From positions 682,001 to 746,000 of the forward strand of contig CAVYPC010000002.1 in assembly GCA_963770315.1 (NCBI GenBank): 64,000 nucleotides of DNA. Reading direction: 5' to 3'. A program made the position numbers and the translations under genes. The notes under the pieces were generated by a model. That model saw nothing but the letters and a program-made list of their open reading frames with translations, had not been told where the DNA came from and ran no database searches. Positions within the stretch are counted from its first letter, which is position 1. Each line of letters begins with the position of its first letter. Below, piece by piece: positions 37,749 through 46,489 of this stretch. The DNA is from VRUE01 sp963770315 (lineage in GTDB: Bacteria; Actinomycetota; Thermoleophilia; Solirubrobacterales; 70-9).

Positions 37749-38984
37749 ATGGAGGCACCGAATTCCCATCGATCGAGGCTCCGCGATCGCAGCCTCGCGG
37801 TCGTATCCGGCTACGCGCTGAAACCGCTGACCCCGCGGGGTCAGCGCACGCAGTGGGTGCGGAGCGCTCTCGAGCACGACTGGGACGTCGAGCTGACGGC
37901 GCTGCCCGCCGAGTCGCCGGCCGGGAATTCCACGTCGGGCAGCGGGCGAGCTCCCTGGCGGCGCGCCGCCGGCGACGCGGTCCGCACGACCTTGCTGGAC
38001 AAATGGGAGCCCTGGAGCCTGCGGCAGCTCGCCCGCTGGCAGCCGCAGGTCGACGCGGGGCTGTTGATCGCCTACCCCTGGTCGCCGGTCGCCTACGCCG
38101 CCGGTCGCCTGCGCCGGGCCGGCATCCCATACGTGGTCGACGCCGGCGATCCCTGGGTGTTGACCTCGCCCGGGACCGATACCAGGCTGTTGGCGAAGTA
38201 CCGCTGTCGCCGTGCCGAGCGGGCGATCTGGGGCCACGCCGCCGGTGCGGTCGTCACGACCAAGCAGCAGGCCGATGTGATCTCCGGCTTCTTCGGGGAC
38301 CTGCCGATCCTCATCCGGCCCAATGGCTACGAGCCGGCCGAGCCCGTCATCGGCGCCCAGCCCGATGAGGCCCGCCTCCGCGATCCGGAGCACCTCAGGC
38401 TCGTCCATTACGGAATGCTCTCCTTCGTCCGAGTCGACGTCAGCAGGATGCTGGAGGCCCTGGTCGCCAGCGGCCGCTGGAAGTCGATCTCCTTCACCCA
38501 GTACGGGGACGACCACGCCGGCATGCTGGCGCGGGCGCCGGACTCGGTCGCGGTCGAGTTTCTCCCCGCGCAGCCCTGGCCCGAGGTGTTGGCTGGCGCC
38601 TCTCGGTATGACCTGGCGGTCGTGGTCGGCAACTGGCTGACCGGGCAGCTGCCGAGCAAGGCCGTCCAGTACATGACCCTGCCGATCCCCAGGCTTGCCC
38701 TGAGCGAGCGGGAGAGCGACGACGCCCTGGCCGAATACGTCAGCGGGCGCCCGGGTTGGCTGGCGCTGGCAAAGGACGAGCCCGATGCCGCGCAGCGCGT
38801 CTGGGAGCACCTGGAGCGCGGCTGGGGCGAGGTCGAGCTCGAGCCTCCGGCCGAGGAGGCATGGCCGCGGGTCGCCGAGCAGATCGCGGATTTCGTCGAG
38901 CAGTGTGTGAACGGCGCCACGACGCGCCGCGCCGATCGAGGGGATATCGCTGAGCGGATACCGGCCGGGAGGGGAGACGCTTGA
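37749..38984 (+). CDS. Glycosyltransferase, GT-B fold (GT4-like)
   Basis: About 411 residues. N-terminal SLAVVSGYALKPLTPRGQRT, acceptor-domain VDAGDPWVLTSPGTDT, linker VTTKQQADVI, and donor domain IRPNGYEP, LVHYGMLS, QLPSKAVQYMTLPIPRL. The pattern is GT4-like but without a classical E-x7-E. ATG 37749 chosen; upstream frame is antisense to the flippase. First gene of a four-gene operon (GT, ligase, GT4, deacetylase) with one-codon overlaps throughout. Confidence 0.75.
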   Translation: MEAPNSHRSRLRDRSLAVVSGYALKPLTPRGQRTQWVRSALEHDWDVELTALPAESPAGNSTSGSGRAPWRRAAGDAVRTTLLDKWEPWSLRQLARWQPQVDAGLLIAYPWSPVAYAAGRLRRAGIPYVVDAGDPWVLTSPGTDTRLLAKYRCRRAERAIWGHAAGAVVTTKQQADVISGFFGDLPILIRPNGYEPAEPVIGAQPDEARLRDPEHLRLVHYGMLSFVRVDVSRMLEALVASGRWKSISFTQYGDDHAGMLARAPDSVAVEFLPAQPWPEVLAGASRYDLAVVVGNWLTGQLPSKAVQYMTLPIPRLALSERESDDALAEYVSGRPGWLALAKDEPDAAQRVWEHLERGWGEVELEPPAEEAWPRVAEQIADFVEQCVNGATTRRADRGDIAERIPAGRGDA

Positions 38985-40252
38985 TCGCGCGCCTGAGCAC
39001 GCCGCGCTTCGAGCCGGTCTACCTGCTGGCGGCCGCCACCGCGGTGCTGGCGGGAGCGCTGGTCGCGAAAGCGCCCCTCGCGGGAGTCGGCCTGGTGGCG
39101 CTCGTCTGCGCCGCCGCCGTGGCCATTCGCCTCACCCGGCTCGGCATCGTCGAGCTCAGCCTGGCGGCGTTGCCCTGGCTGGTCATCTTCGACTCCCTGA
39201 TGCCCTCGCTGCTGAAGACCTTCGTCGCCGCGGTGGCCGCCGCCTCGATGCTATGGCTGGCGGTGCCGCTGCATTACCGCCGTCTCCTCGGCCCGGTCAC
39301 CGCGGTGCTCTTCATCGTCGTGCTGGTCGCCCACGTCGTCTTCGCGACCGAAAGCAATCAGTTCACCCAGTTCGCCAAGTTCTTGATCTTTCCGGCGATC
39401 TGCCTCGCGGTGCTCAGCGAGCGGGGCCAGGAACAGCTTCCCAAGGCCCGCAACTTCATCCTGGCGAGCTGCCTCGCCGCGATGGTCGTCCATCTGGGGA
39501 TCGTCAGCGCGGGGCTGGGGCAGACTGGCACCAAGTACGAAATCGGCGAGAAGCTCGGCTTCGGTCGCGGGATCCTGCACGAGATGGCGCTGACCTTCGT
39601 CGTCATCGCCGCAGCCGGATTGGTCTCCAGTAAAAAGATCCTCCTGCAGGCCTCGTTCTTCGCCCTGGGCGCGGTGCCGGCACTGCTGACCGGCGTGCGC
39701 TCCGCTCTGCTCGCCCTCCTCGTCGTGATCCTGATCTTCGTCCTGCGCTCCCGGCTCAGCCGGCGGGCATTGGCCACCGTCATGGTGATCCTCATCGCCG
39801 CGATAGCGAGCGGCGGCATCCAGATCGTCGAAAAGCGCTTCAACGAGGAGCAGAAGCAGGAAACGTCGCTCTCCTCCGTTGGCTCCGGGCGCGGCGAGAT
39901 CTGGAAAGCGGCGGTGACGCCCTGGTGGAACGACGGGCCTCCCCAGTGGCTGTTCGGAACCGGCCTGCGCTCGGTCGAAAAAGAAGAGCTGCGCGACCTC
40001 GGCAAGGTCTTCATCGGGCACTCGGACCTGATCGAGGTCGGCGTGCAGCTCGGCATCGTCGGGCTGGCGCTCTGGGCGCTGCTCTGGCTCGCTCTCCTGC
40101 GATCCCCGCTCGAGAACATCGTGCTGGTGCCCCTGATCGTCTACTCGGTGGTCAACGGGTCGATCGAGTACGTGGCGCCGACCGCCCTGGGGCTCGCCTT
40201 CGCTGCGGCCTGTCGCCCCCCGCCTGAACCTCCCCCGCAAGCGGCGCAGTGA
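38981..40252 (+). CDS. O-antigen ligase/polymerase-like membrane protein (copy 2)
   Basis: 423 residues, about ten membrane helices. The key loop has SSVGSGRGEIWKAAVTPWW, WLFGTGLRSV and HSDLIEVGVQLGIVGL, the Wzy_C/WaaL signature with its conserved His (GH-S/N). It probably polymerises or transfers the glycan made by the flanking GTs. TTG start at 38981 overlaps the previous stop and has a strong GGGAGGGGAG ribosome site. Second such protein in the window. Confidence 0.8.
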   Translation: MIARLSTPRFEPVYLLAAATAVLAGALVAKAPLAGVGLVALVCAAAVAIRLTRLGIVELSLAALPWLVIFDSLMPSLLKTFVAAVAAASMLWLAVPLHYRRLLGPVTAVLFIVVLVAHVVFATESNQFTQFAKFLIFPAICLAVLSERGQEQLPKARNFILASCLAAMVVHLGIVSAGLGQTGTKYEIGEKLGFGRGILHEMALTFVVIAAAGLVSSKKILLQASFFALGAVPALLTGVRSALLALLVVILIFVLRSRLSRRALATVMVILIAAIASGGIQIVEKRFNEEQKQETSLSSVGSGRGEIWKAAVTPWWNDGPPQWLFGTGLRSVEKEELRDLGKVFIGHSDLIEVGVQLGIVGLALWALLWLALLRSPLENIVLVPLIVYSVVNGSIEYVAPTALGLAFAAACRPPPEPPPQAAQ

Positions 40253-41319
40253 GCGCGGAGAAAATCCGCGTGGCGCAGGTCGGGCCGGACCCGGCCGGCA
40301 AAGGCGGGATGGCGGCGGTGATGCGCGACCTGCTCGACTCGTCACTGGCTGAGCGCTATGAGCTCGAGACGATCGTCACCTGGGGTGGCTTCTGGCCGGT
40401 GTCGCGGCTCTGGATCTTCGCCCGCGGGCTCGCCTCGCTGGCGATCTGGTGCCTGCGCCCGGGCAAGCGGCTCGTGCACATCCACAGCGCGGTCCGCGGC
40501 AGTCTCTACCGCAAGTCGATCTGCGTCTTCGTGGTCAGGCTGCTGCGACGCCCGGTGGTGGTTCAGGTCCACGGTGGTCCCGGCGATGCCGAGGCCTTTG
40601 CGGCCCGGCTCGGTCCCCTCCGGCGGCTGTTCATCCGCCGTGGGCTGGGCGCCGCGAACCGCGTTCTGGCAGTGTCGGGCGAGAGCGCCCGCACGATGGA
40701 ACGCTGCTTTGGCGTCGAGGGCGTGGGGGTCATCCCGAACGCGGCGCCGACGGTGCCCGCGAGCCTCGCCGAAGCCGTTGCGGGGGGGTCGCACGTCCTC
40801 TTCATGGGCGGCTTCGAAAATCCGGTCAAGGGGGGGGAAGCCCTGGTTGCGGCGCTGGAGCTCTGCGCGGGCGAGCTCGAGGAGGTCGTCTTCGAGCTGG
40901 GTGGGCCCGGGGAGCCCTCGGAGGCGCTGCTCGCTCTCGTCGCGAGCTCGCCGAACGTCCGCTGGCTGGGCTGGCTCGATCGGGCGGCCAAAGGCGAGGC
41001 GTTCGAGCGCTGTTCCCTGTTCGTGTTGCCCTCGCTCTCGGAGGGGCTGCCGGTCGCCTTGCTGGAGGCGATGGCGTGGGGCAGGGCGGTTGTCGCGACG
41101 CGGGTGGGCGGCGTGCCGGACGTGGTCGCCGATGGGGTTGAGGCGGTAATCGTCCCCCCCGGAGACCCGATGGCGCTCGCGGACTCGATCCGGCGGTTGA
41201 TGCGCGACCCCGACGAGCGCCGGCGCCTGGGCCATGCCGCACGCCAGCGGGCGCTGTCGCTGAACGAGGACGAGGTATGCGGCCGCCTCGACTCCCTCTA
41301 TCGGGAACTGGCCGGGTGA
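40249..41319 (+). CDS. Glycosyltransferase family 4
   Basis: 356 residues. RVAQVGPDPAGKGGMAAVM at the N-terminus, HIHSAVRGSLYRKS and VVQVHGGPGD in the acceptor domain, and LFMGGFENPVKGG and EGLPVALLEAMAWG (E-x7-E) in the donor domain. A retaining transferase using a nucleotide sugar. GTG start by GTGA overlap with the ligase gene. Confidence 0.86.
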   Translation: MSAEKIRVAQVGPDPAGKGGMAAVMRDLLDSSLAERYELETIVTWGGFWPVSRLWIFARGLASLAIWCLRPGKRLVHIHSAVRGSLYRKSICVFVVRLLRRPVVVQVHGGPGDAEAFAARLGPLRRLFIRRGLGAANRVLAVSGESARTMERCFGVEGVGVIPNAAPTVPASLAEAVAGGSHVLFMGGFENPVKGGEALVAALELCAGELEEVVFELGGPGEPSEALLALVASSPNVRWLGWLDRAAKGEAFERCSLFVLPSLSEGLPVALLEAMAWGRAVVATRVGGVPDVVADGVEAVIVPPGDPMALADSIRRLMRDPDERRRLGHAARQRALSLNEDEVCGRLDSLYRELAG

Positions 41320-42125
41320 GCGCGCTGCTGCGCGGGCGCTCGCGCGACTGCGTCTTCCTCGGCTATCACTCCGTCGCCGAGGACGGACCGCCCTACCTCT
41401 CGCTGAGGCCGGGCACCTTCTCGCGCCAGCTCGACCTGTTGGTGGGCGCGGGCTTTCGCAGCGGCACCCGGGGGACGCTGGAGCGCATCGCCGCCGGCGA
41501 GAGGCTCCGGGGTCGGCACGCGTTCCTGACCTTCGACGACGGCTTCGTCGATACCCTCGCCACGGCGCTGCCCCTGATGAGCGAGCGGGCGTTTACCGGC
41601 ATGGCCTTCGTCCTGCCCGGCCACCTCGATGCCGGGGCGCCCCTCGACTGGCCGGAGGTCGCCGGCGAGGCAGCTCGCCGGCCCGAGCTGATGCGCTCGA
41701 TGAATTGGACGATGCTGGAGACCCTGGTCGAGGCCGGCTGGGAGATCGGCAGCCACACGATGTCGCACGCACGCCTCCCCGATTTGGCCGACGAGGCGCT
41801 CGCTCAGGAGCTGCTCGACTCGCGCCGGGCGGTCGAGGCCCGCCTCGGTCGTTGCGAGCTGCTTGCCTATCCCTTCGGCGCCTGGGACGACCGGGTAGCC
41901 GCTGCCGCCACCGCGGCCGGATACTCGTTCGCTTTCACCCTGCCGTTTGGCGGTCAGGCTGCGGCGACGCGGATGTCGATCCCGCGGGTCACGATCGACG
42001 ATCGCGACGTGCCCTGGCGCTTCCGAGCGAAGCTCAGCGGCGCGGGGCGGTCGGCTCTTTTCTCACCGCTGCGACCGCTGGTTCGACGGGCGCTGGGTAA
42101 GAGACCGCACTCCCACGCCGAGTGA
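41316..42125 (+). CDS. Polysaccharide deacetylase (CE4/NodB family)
   Basis: About 269 residues from the GTG overlapping the GT4 stop. NodB motif 1 TFDDG (72-76), zinc histidines in SHTMSH (His147, His151), and a later YPFGAWDDR (motif 3-like). It removes N- or O-acetyl groups from a glycan using a divalent metal. There is no signal peptide, so it may act on a lipid-linked intermediate or be exported by other means. Its last 92 bp overlap the convergent WecG-like gene. Confidence 0.84.
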   Translation: MSALLRGRSRDCVFLGYHSVAEDGPPYLSLRPGTFSRQLDLLVGAGFRSGTRGTLERIAAGERLRGRHAFLTFDDGFVDTLATALPLMSERAFTGMAFVLPGHLDAGAPLDWPEVAGEAARRPELMRSMNWTMLETLVEAGWEIGSHTMSHARLPDLADEALAQELLDSRRAVEARLGRCELLAYPFGAWDDRVAAAATAAGYSFAFTLPFGGQAAATRMSIPRVTIDDRDVPWRFRAKLSGAGRSALFSPLRPLVRRALGKRPHSHAE

Positions 42126-42876
42126 GCAGCGCCCGCAGGACGATCCAGGCGAAACGGGCGTTGGTCGTGCCGTACCGGCGCGCCAGGCGGCGTGGCTCCT
42201 GGGTCAGGCGGTAAGCCCACTCCAGGCCCGCCCTCTGCAGAAAGCGCGGCGCGCGCCGAGTCACTCCGGCGATCACGTCGATCGAGCCGCCGACACCCAT
42301 CGCGAAGGGGACCTCCAGCGCGGGTCCGCGCTCGCCGAGGAAGTACTCCTTGCGCGGCGAGCTCATCGCGACGAAGAGGATGTCCGCGCCGGAGGCCCGG
42401 ATCTCCTCGCATACCTCCTCCGCCTCGTCGTCGGCGTAGTAGCCGTCATGCGAGCCCGCCACCTTCAGCCGCGGGTGAAGCTGACTGATCCGCGCGAGGG
42501 CGGCATCGAGCACCTCACGGCGGGCGCCCAGCACGTAGACGCTGTAGCCCCTGGCCTCGGCGACCTCCAGCATGCGCATCATCAGGTCGATCCCGGCAAC
42601 CCGTTCGGGCAGCTTCGCGCCGAGCATCCGGGCCGCCCATACGACGCTCTGGCCGTCGGCCGTGATCAGGCCGCACTCGCCGATCATCCTGCCCATCTCG
42701 GGGTCGTCGCGGAGGGCGACCAGCTTCGCCGCGTTGATGCTCATGTGCTGTAGGTAGCGCCCCGACGCGATCGCCTGCTCGCATCGCGCCACCGCCTGGT
42801 CCATGGTGGCGGCGTCGAGCGGACAGCCGAGCACCTCCAGCCGGGTGATGGCGCGCCGATTCTTGCCCCGGGCCAT
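42034..42876 (-). CDS. WecG/TagA/CpsF-family glycosyltransferase (GT26)
   Basis: About 280 residues. VLGCPLDAATMDQAV, ADGQSVVWAARML, GIDLMMRMLEVAEARGYSVY, FVAMSSPRKEYF and GVGGSIDVIAGVTRRAP are all strong GT26 signatures. Members add N-acetylmannosaminuronic acid or ManNAc to lipid-linked GlcNAc, often the second step after the initiating transferase encoded in this same operon. The C-terminal 30 residues are encoded on the opposite strand of the deacetylase gene end. Confidence 0.86.
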   Translation of the reverse strand: MARGKNRRAITRLEVLGCPLDAATMDQAVARCEQAIASGRYLQHMSINAAKLVALRDDPEMGRMIGECGLITADGQSVVWAARMLGAKLPERVAGIDLMMRMLEVAEARGYSVYVLGARREVLDAALARISQLHPRLKVAGSHDGYYADDEAEEVCEEIRASGADILFVAMSSPRKEYFLGERGPALEVPFAMGVGGSIDVIAGVTRRAPRFLQRAGLEWAYRLTQEPRRLARRYGTTNARFAWIVLRALLTRRGSAVSYPAPVEPAVAAVRKEPTAPRR

Positions 42877-42887
42877 AGCTGTCGGGC

Positions 42888-44489
42888 TCAGGAGGGGGTT
42901 TGGCGGCTGGGCGCCTGGGCGGCGCTGTTGAGCTCCTCGGCGGCGGGGGACGGTGGCTCCGTCTCGATTTCCTGCTGAGCGGAGGGCCCGTTTGCGGCAA
43001 ACGGGCCGGTCGCCGTCTGTCCGCGGTAGTAGGAGCTGTCGGTAGCACCCTCGACCCCGTTGACGATGATCCCGAGCACCGGAGCTTTGGTGTTGACGAG
43101 CTGGTCCCTGAGCTGTTCGAGCGGCTCGCGTGGGCTCTTCTGCAGCCGCACGACCACCGCGATCCCGCCAATCAGGTTGAAGAGCGGCACCGCGTCGGCG
43201 ACGACGGCCGAGGGCGGCGTGTCGACGACCACCCGGTCGTACTCCTTTTCCGCCCACTTGAGCAGCTCGCTCATTCGTTTCGACTCGATCAGCTCGGCTG
43301 GGTTCGGCGGCAGCGGGCCGGCCGTCAACACGTCGACCCCGGCGATGGTCCGGATCGTGCTCGCCGGCTGGCTGACCCCCGCCAGCACCAGGCTGAGGCC
43401 GTCGTCATCGGCAACACCGAGCGCTGCGGCCAGCGAAGGTCGTCGCAGGTCGGCCTCGATGTACAGGATCCGGGTCCCGGCTCGAGCCTCCGCCAGGGCG
43501 AGGTTCCAGGCGACGGTGGTCTTGCCGTCCTGCGCCGCGGCCGAGGTGATCAGGATCGAGGTGACGGTGCGGTCGACGTTGAAGTAGTGGAGGCTGGCGC
43601 GGAGCATGCGGAATGCCTCTCCCTCGGCGCCGGTCGGCGTCAGATCGGCTCCCGCGCCCCGATCGGAGATCGCGCGACTGCGGGGGATCGTGCCGAGCAC
43701 CGGCACCTGGAGGATCTCGTCGACGTCGTCGAGGTCGCGAAGGCGCCGGTCGAACTGCTCGCGGCCGAGCGCCAGGCCAATGCCGAGCAACAGGCCAAGG
43801 AAGATGCCGAGGGCCACGTTGCGGGTCGTTTTAGGCGAGGAGGGGGAGGAGGGGATCGTTGCGGGCTGAGCGAGTTCGGCCCTGCCCGTCTGGACCGCCG
43901 CGAGCGCCTCGAGCTGTCGAATCCGCCGGGTCAGCACTTCTCCCGCCGCCCCTTCCTGTTCGGCTGGGGAGAGTTCGTCGAGCTTGGCTTCGACCAGGGA
44001 CTTTGCCTGTTCGATCTTGCCCGTTTCTTCGTCGCGACTGAAGCTGATGTACTGGCGGGAGAATTCGTTGGCGATCCGGGCCGCAAGCGCAGGGCTCGTG
44101 TCCGTGGCTTCGATCGCGATCAGTTCCGATTCTCCTTCGGGGGTGACCGAGACCGTTTCGCGGATGTCGCTGGGCGTCAGGCCGGGGATGTCCATTGCCC
44201 GCGCGGTGCGCACCGCCACCTGATCGACGGAGACGAGTTTGAGGTTGGTGGCCGTTTCCCGCTGCGAATCGCCGTTCGGTTCGAAGCCGAAGAGTTTCGC
44301 TTCGAGGCTCTGCGTTCCGAAAAGCAATGAGGCGGAGGCCGTGTACTGCTTCGTCTGCAGCAGCGAGTAGGCGAGCGCCACGGCCGGGACCGTGATCAGG
44401 CAGATCGCCAGAAGGAGAAGGTTTCGACGGACGATTGCCAGCCCCCGCTCGAAGGCGGGACGCTCATGATGGGTGTCGGAAGCGTGCAA
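42888..44489 (-). CDS. Chain-length co-polymerase / tyrosine-kinase-like ATPase (Wzc/CpsD fusion)
   Basis: About 533 residues from TTG 44489, the only plausible start. Membrane helix near 24-44, Wzz-type periplasmic region, second helix 224-243, then a BY-kinase ATPase: Walker A in AAAQDGKTT, Walker A-prime ILYIEADLRR, Walker B YDRVVVDTPP. It should set polymer length and couple it to export. The C-terminal tail is Pro/Ser-rich with only a Tyr pair (SSYYRG), so the usual tyrosine cluster is reduced. It follows the second initiating transferase and precedes the GT26. Confidence 0.85.
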   Translation of the reverse strand: MHASDTHHERPAFERGLAIVRRNLLLLAICLITVPAVALAYSLLQTKQYTASASLLFGTQSLEAKLFGFEPNGDSQRETATNLKLVSVDQVAVRTARAMDIPGLTPSDIRETVSVTPEGESELIAIEATDTSPALAARIANEFSRQYISFSRDEETGKIEQAKSLVEAKLDELSPAEQEGAAGEVLTRRIRQLEALAAVQTGRAELAQPATIPSSPSSPKTTRNVALGIFLGLLLGIGLALGREQFDRRLRDLDDVDEILQVPVLGTIPRSRAISDRGAGADLTPTGAEGEAFRMLRASLHYFNVDRTVTSILITSAAAQDGKTTVAWNLALAEARAGTRILYIEADLRRPSLAAALGVADDDGLSLVLAGVSQPASTIRTIAGVDVLTAGPLPPNPAELIESKRMSELLKWAEKEYDRVVVDTPPSAVVADAVPLFNLIGGIAVVVRLQKSPREPLEQLRDQLVNTKAPVLGIIVNGVEGATDSSYYRGQTATGPFAANGPSAQQEIETEPPSPAAEELNSAAQAPSRQTPS

Positions 44490-44500
44490 GCTGGTGGGAC

Positions 44501-46036
44501 CTAGAGGGAGTTGGATGATTGTACGAAGAGAGGACGGAACCGTTGCAGGGGCGGCGTCAGTACGCGCCTCTGCCGGAGAGCACCGCGGGCACGGTCTCGA
44601 GCAGGATCTCGATGTCTTCGAGCCAGTGACCAGCCCGCCACGTACTGGTAGTCGAAACGGACCATCTCCTGGAACGGGCTCTGCGAGCGTCCGTATACCT
44701 GCCACGGACCGGTTAAGCCGGGGCGCAGCTCGAGTCGGCGCAGGTGCCAGATCTCGTCCAGCGCCGCCGTCTCGGGGAAGATCAGCGGTCGCGGTCCGAC
44801 CAGGCTCATCTCGCCCTTCAGCACGTTGAATAGCTGGGGCAGCTCGTCGAGCGAGTAACGGCGCAGGGTGCGCCCCACGCGGGTTACGCGCGGATCCTCG
44901 CGGATCTTGAACATCACGCCATCGCCGGCTTCGTTGAGGTTGTCCAGCTCCTGCTTGCGCTGCTCGGCGTCGACGTACATCGAGCGGAACTTGATCAGCT
45001 TGAAGCTCGAGCGGCGACGCCCGGCGCGCGGCTGGCGGAAGAAGACGGGACCGCGCGACTCGAGCCTGATCGCGATTGCGATCGCGATCATCAGCGGCGA
45101 GAGCAGGAAGATCAGCAGCAGCGAGCCGACCACGTCGAGACCGCGCTTTGCGGCTATCGAGATCGAGGTCAGGTGGGCGGCGCCGATCGAGAGCAGCGGC
45201 AGGCCGCCGACCTGGTCGAGCGAGCGCACGCCATCGAGGAACTCGAAGAGGCGGGGAACGATGTCGATCATGACGCCGGCGTCGCGGCAGGCGCGGATCG
45301 ACTCCAGCAGCTGCTCGTGGCTGGCCCGCGAGAAGGCGATGATCACGCGATCGATTTCGGCTGACTCGATGATCGACTCGAGGTCGTCGAAGCGGCCCAG
45401 CCAGGGCAGGTCGGGGGTGCCGACGTCGTGAACGTCGTCGTCGACGATGCCGACGGGGGCCAGCCCGAACTGGGCGTTGGCCTTGAGCTTTTCGACGACC
45501 TGCCCAGCGACAACACCCGAGCCAAGGATCAGGGTTCGCTGGCGTAGCTCGGGCGCTCGGTGCAGGCCGGCGCGAATGCTCGTGCGGGCAAGGCCCGCGA
45601 AGAACGCGATCGCGGCGACGGTGAAGAAGATCAGGGCCACGACATGGTCGAGCTGGAGGAGCGAGGCGATTCCGAACAGCGACCAGGTGATCAGCAGCAG
45701 CGCGACGACGGCGCGCGGAACCTCCGAAACAGCCGAGGCCCAGGCCGCGAGCTGATCGCCGCGGTAAAGGCCGATGCTGAACGCAGCCAATGGCCAGATC
45801 AGGCCGCTGAAGACGATGTAGGCGATCTGCGCCCCCGGGGAGGCTCCGGCCCCGAGCGAGAGGATGGCGATCGTCGCTGCCAGGACCGCCGCCAGGGAAT
45901 CGCCGAAGCAGAGCATCCGGGCGAGCACGGCGCCCCTCCGTTTCGCTAACCGCCCCACCGAGTCCTGGGGTGGCTTGCTGGTTGGCAGCGAGACCGTGTC
46001 TGGCTGGCGAGTCTGGGTTGCGGTCGTGCTCTCCAT
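44501..46036 (-). CDS. Initiating sugar-phosphate transferase, long form, with C-terminal frameshift
   Basis: 511 residues as read. Four N-terminal helices (about 35-135), a CoA/NAD-like Rossmann domain (LILGSGVVAGQV, 168-300), a fifth helix, then the catalytic domain with KFRSMY, RRYSLDELPQLFNVLKG and MSLVGPRP (WbaP/WcaJ type). After YVAGWSL (residue 471) the frame reads 40 unrelated residues. In the frame shifted by two bases the expected ending WLEDIEILLETVPAVL, then SGRGAY and stop at 44557-44559, appears. A TG loss near 44621-44628 explains this. The catalytic core is intact; function of the altered tail is unknown. Confidence 0.82.
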   Translation of the reverse strand: MESTTATQTRQPDTVSLPTSKPPQDSVGRLAKRRGAVLARMLCFGDSLAAVLAATIAILSLGAGASPGAQIAYIVFSGLIWPLAAFSIGLYRGDQLAAWASAVSEVPRAVVALLLITWSLFGIASLLQLDHVVALIFFTVAAIAFFAGLARTSIRAGLHRAPELRQRTLILGSGVVAGQVVEKLKANAQFGLAPVGIVDDDVHDVGTPDLPWLGRFDDLESIIESAEIDRVIIAFSRASHEQLLESIRACRDAGVMIDIVPRLFEFLDGVRSLDQVGGLPLLSIGAAHLTSISIAAKRGLDVVGSLLLIFLLSPLMIAIAIAIRLESRGPVFFRQPRAGRRRSSFKLIKFRSMYVDAEQRKQELDNLNEAGDGVMFKIREDPRVTRVGRTLRRYSLDELPQLFNVLKGEMSLVGPRPLIFPETAALDEIWHLRRLELRPGLTGPWQVYGRSQSPFQEMVRFDYQYVAGWSLARRHRDPARDRARGALRQRRVLTPPLQRFRPLFVQSSNSL

Positions 46037-46489
46037 TGGTGACTTGGTGCGATCTCGATCAGGAAAATGTGATGTGTACAGAAAATCTCTCGGAATCTTC
46101 AGCGCTCAACCAGAAAATAGTCGTAAACAAGCTGGAACTCCATTGGCTAAGCATTTCGGCATCTGGCGCCCACCTGTGAGGTTGGCAGCAGACCTTGCAT
46201 TTGGCCGTACTCGACGTATCCCCCGGACGGATATTCGAGTCCTAGAGCCAGCATCGTGCTCGCGATGGCCGCCTTCGAGACCGTATTCACGACTTCGGCG
46301 GCCACGGCTCGCGATGAAATTGGGGAAACTGGGCGTTCACGTCAAAGCAGTCCTCGGCGAACCCCCGCCAGGTCGAGGAGTAAGACCTCGACCGCACCAC
46401 TGTACCGCGTGACCTAAGTTCGGGGGGGGTTGTCTTTACAACAGCAAGTGTTGCCGATCGATGCGCCTCGCCGTAGGTTCGACCGGCGG
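46037..46489. other. 453-bp intergenic region upstream of the second initiating transferase
   Basis: Less GC-rich than its surroundings, especially 46060-46135. It must carry the promoter of the minus-strand transferase-Wzc-GT26 operon, but I see no convincing -35/-10 pair. Notable pieces: an 8-bp inverted repeat GGTCGAGG/CCTCGACC (46371-46378 with 46386-46393), and a GTTGT-CTTT-ACAAC next to a run of eight or nine G just downstream of the lyase gene. No ORF, RNA gene or repeat of families I or II was found. Confidence 0.5.

Noticed and set aside
42900..44330. 476-codon plus-strand frame opposite the Wzc/CpsD gene
   Set aside because: Antisense shadow with no domain features; Walker motifs are intact on the minus strand.
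46430..46450. Small GTTGT/ACAAC hairpin next to a G-run downstream of lyase paralogue 1
   Set aside because: Stem too short and followed by C-rich, not T-rich, sequence on the transcribed strand; not called as a terminator.
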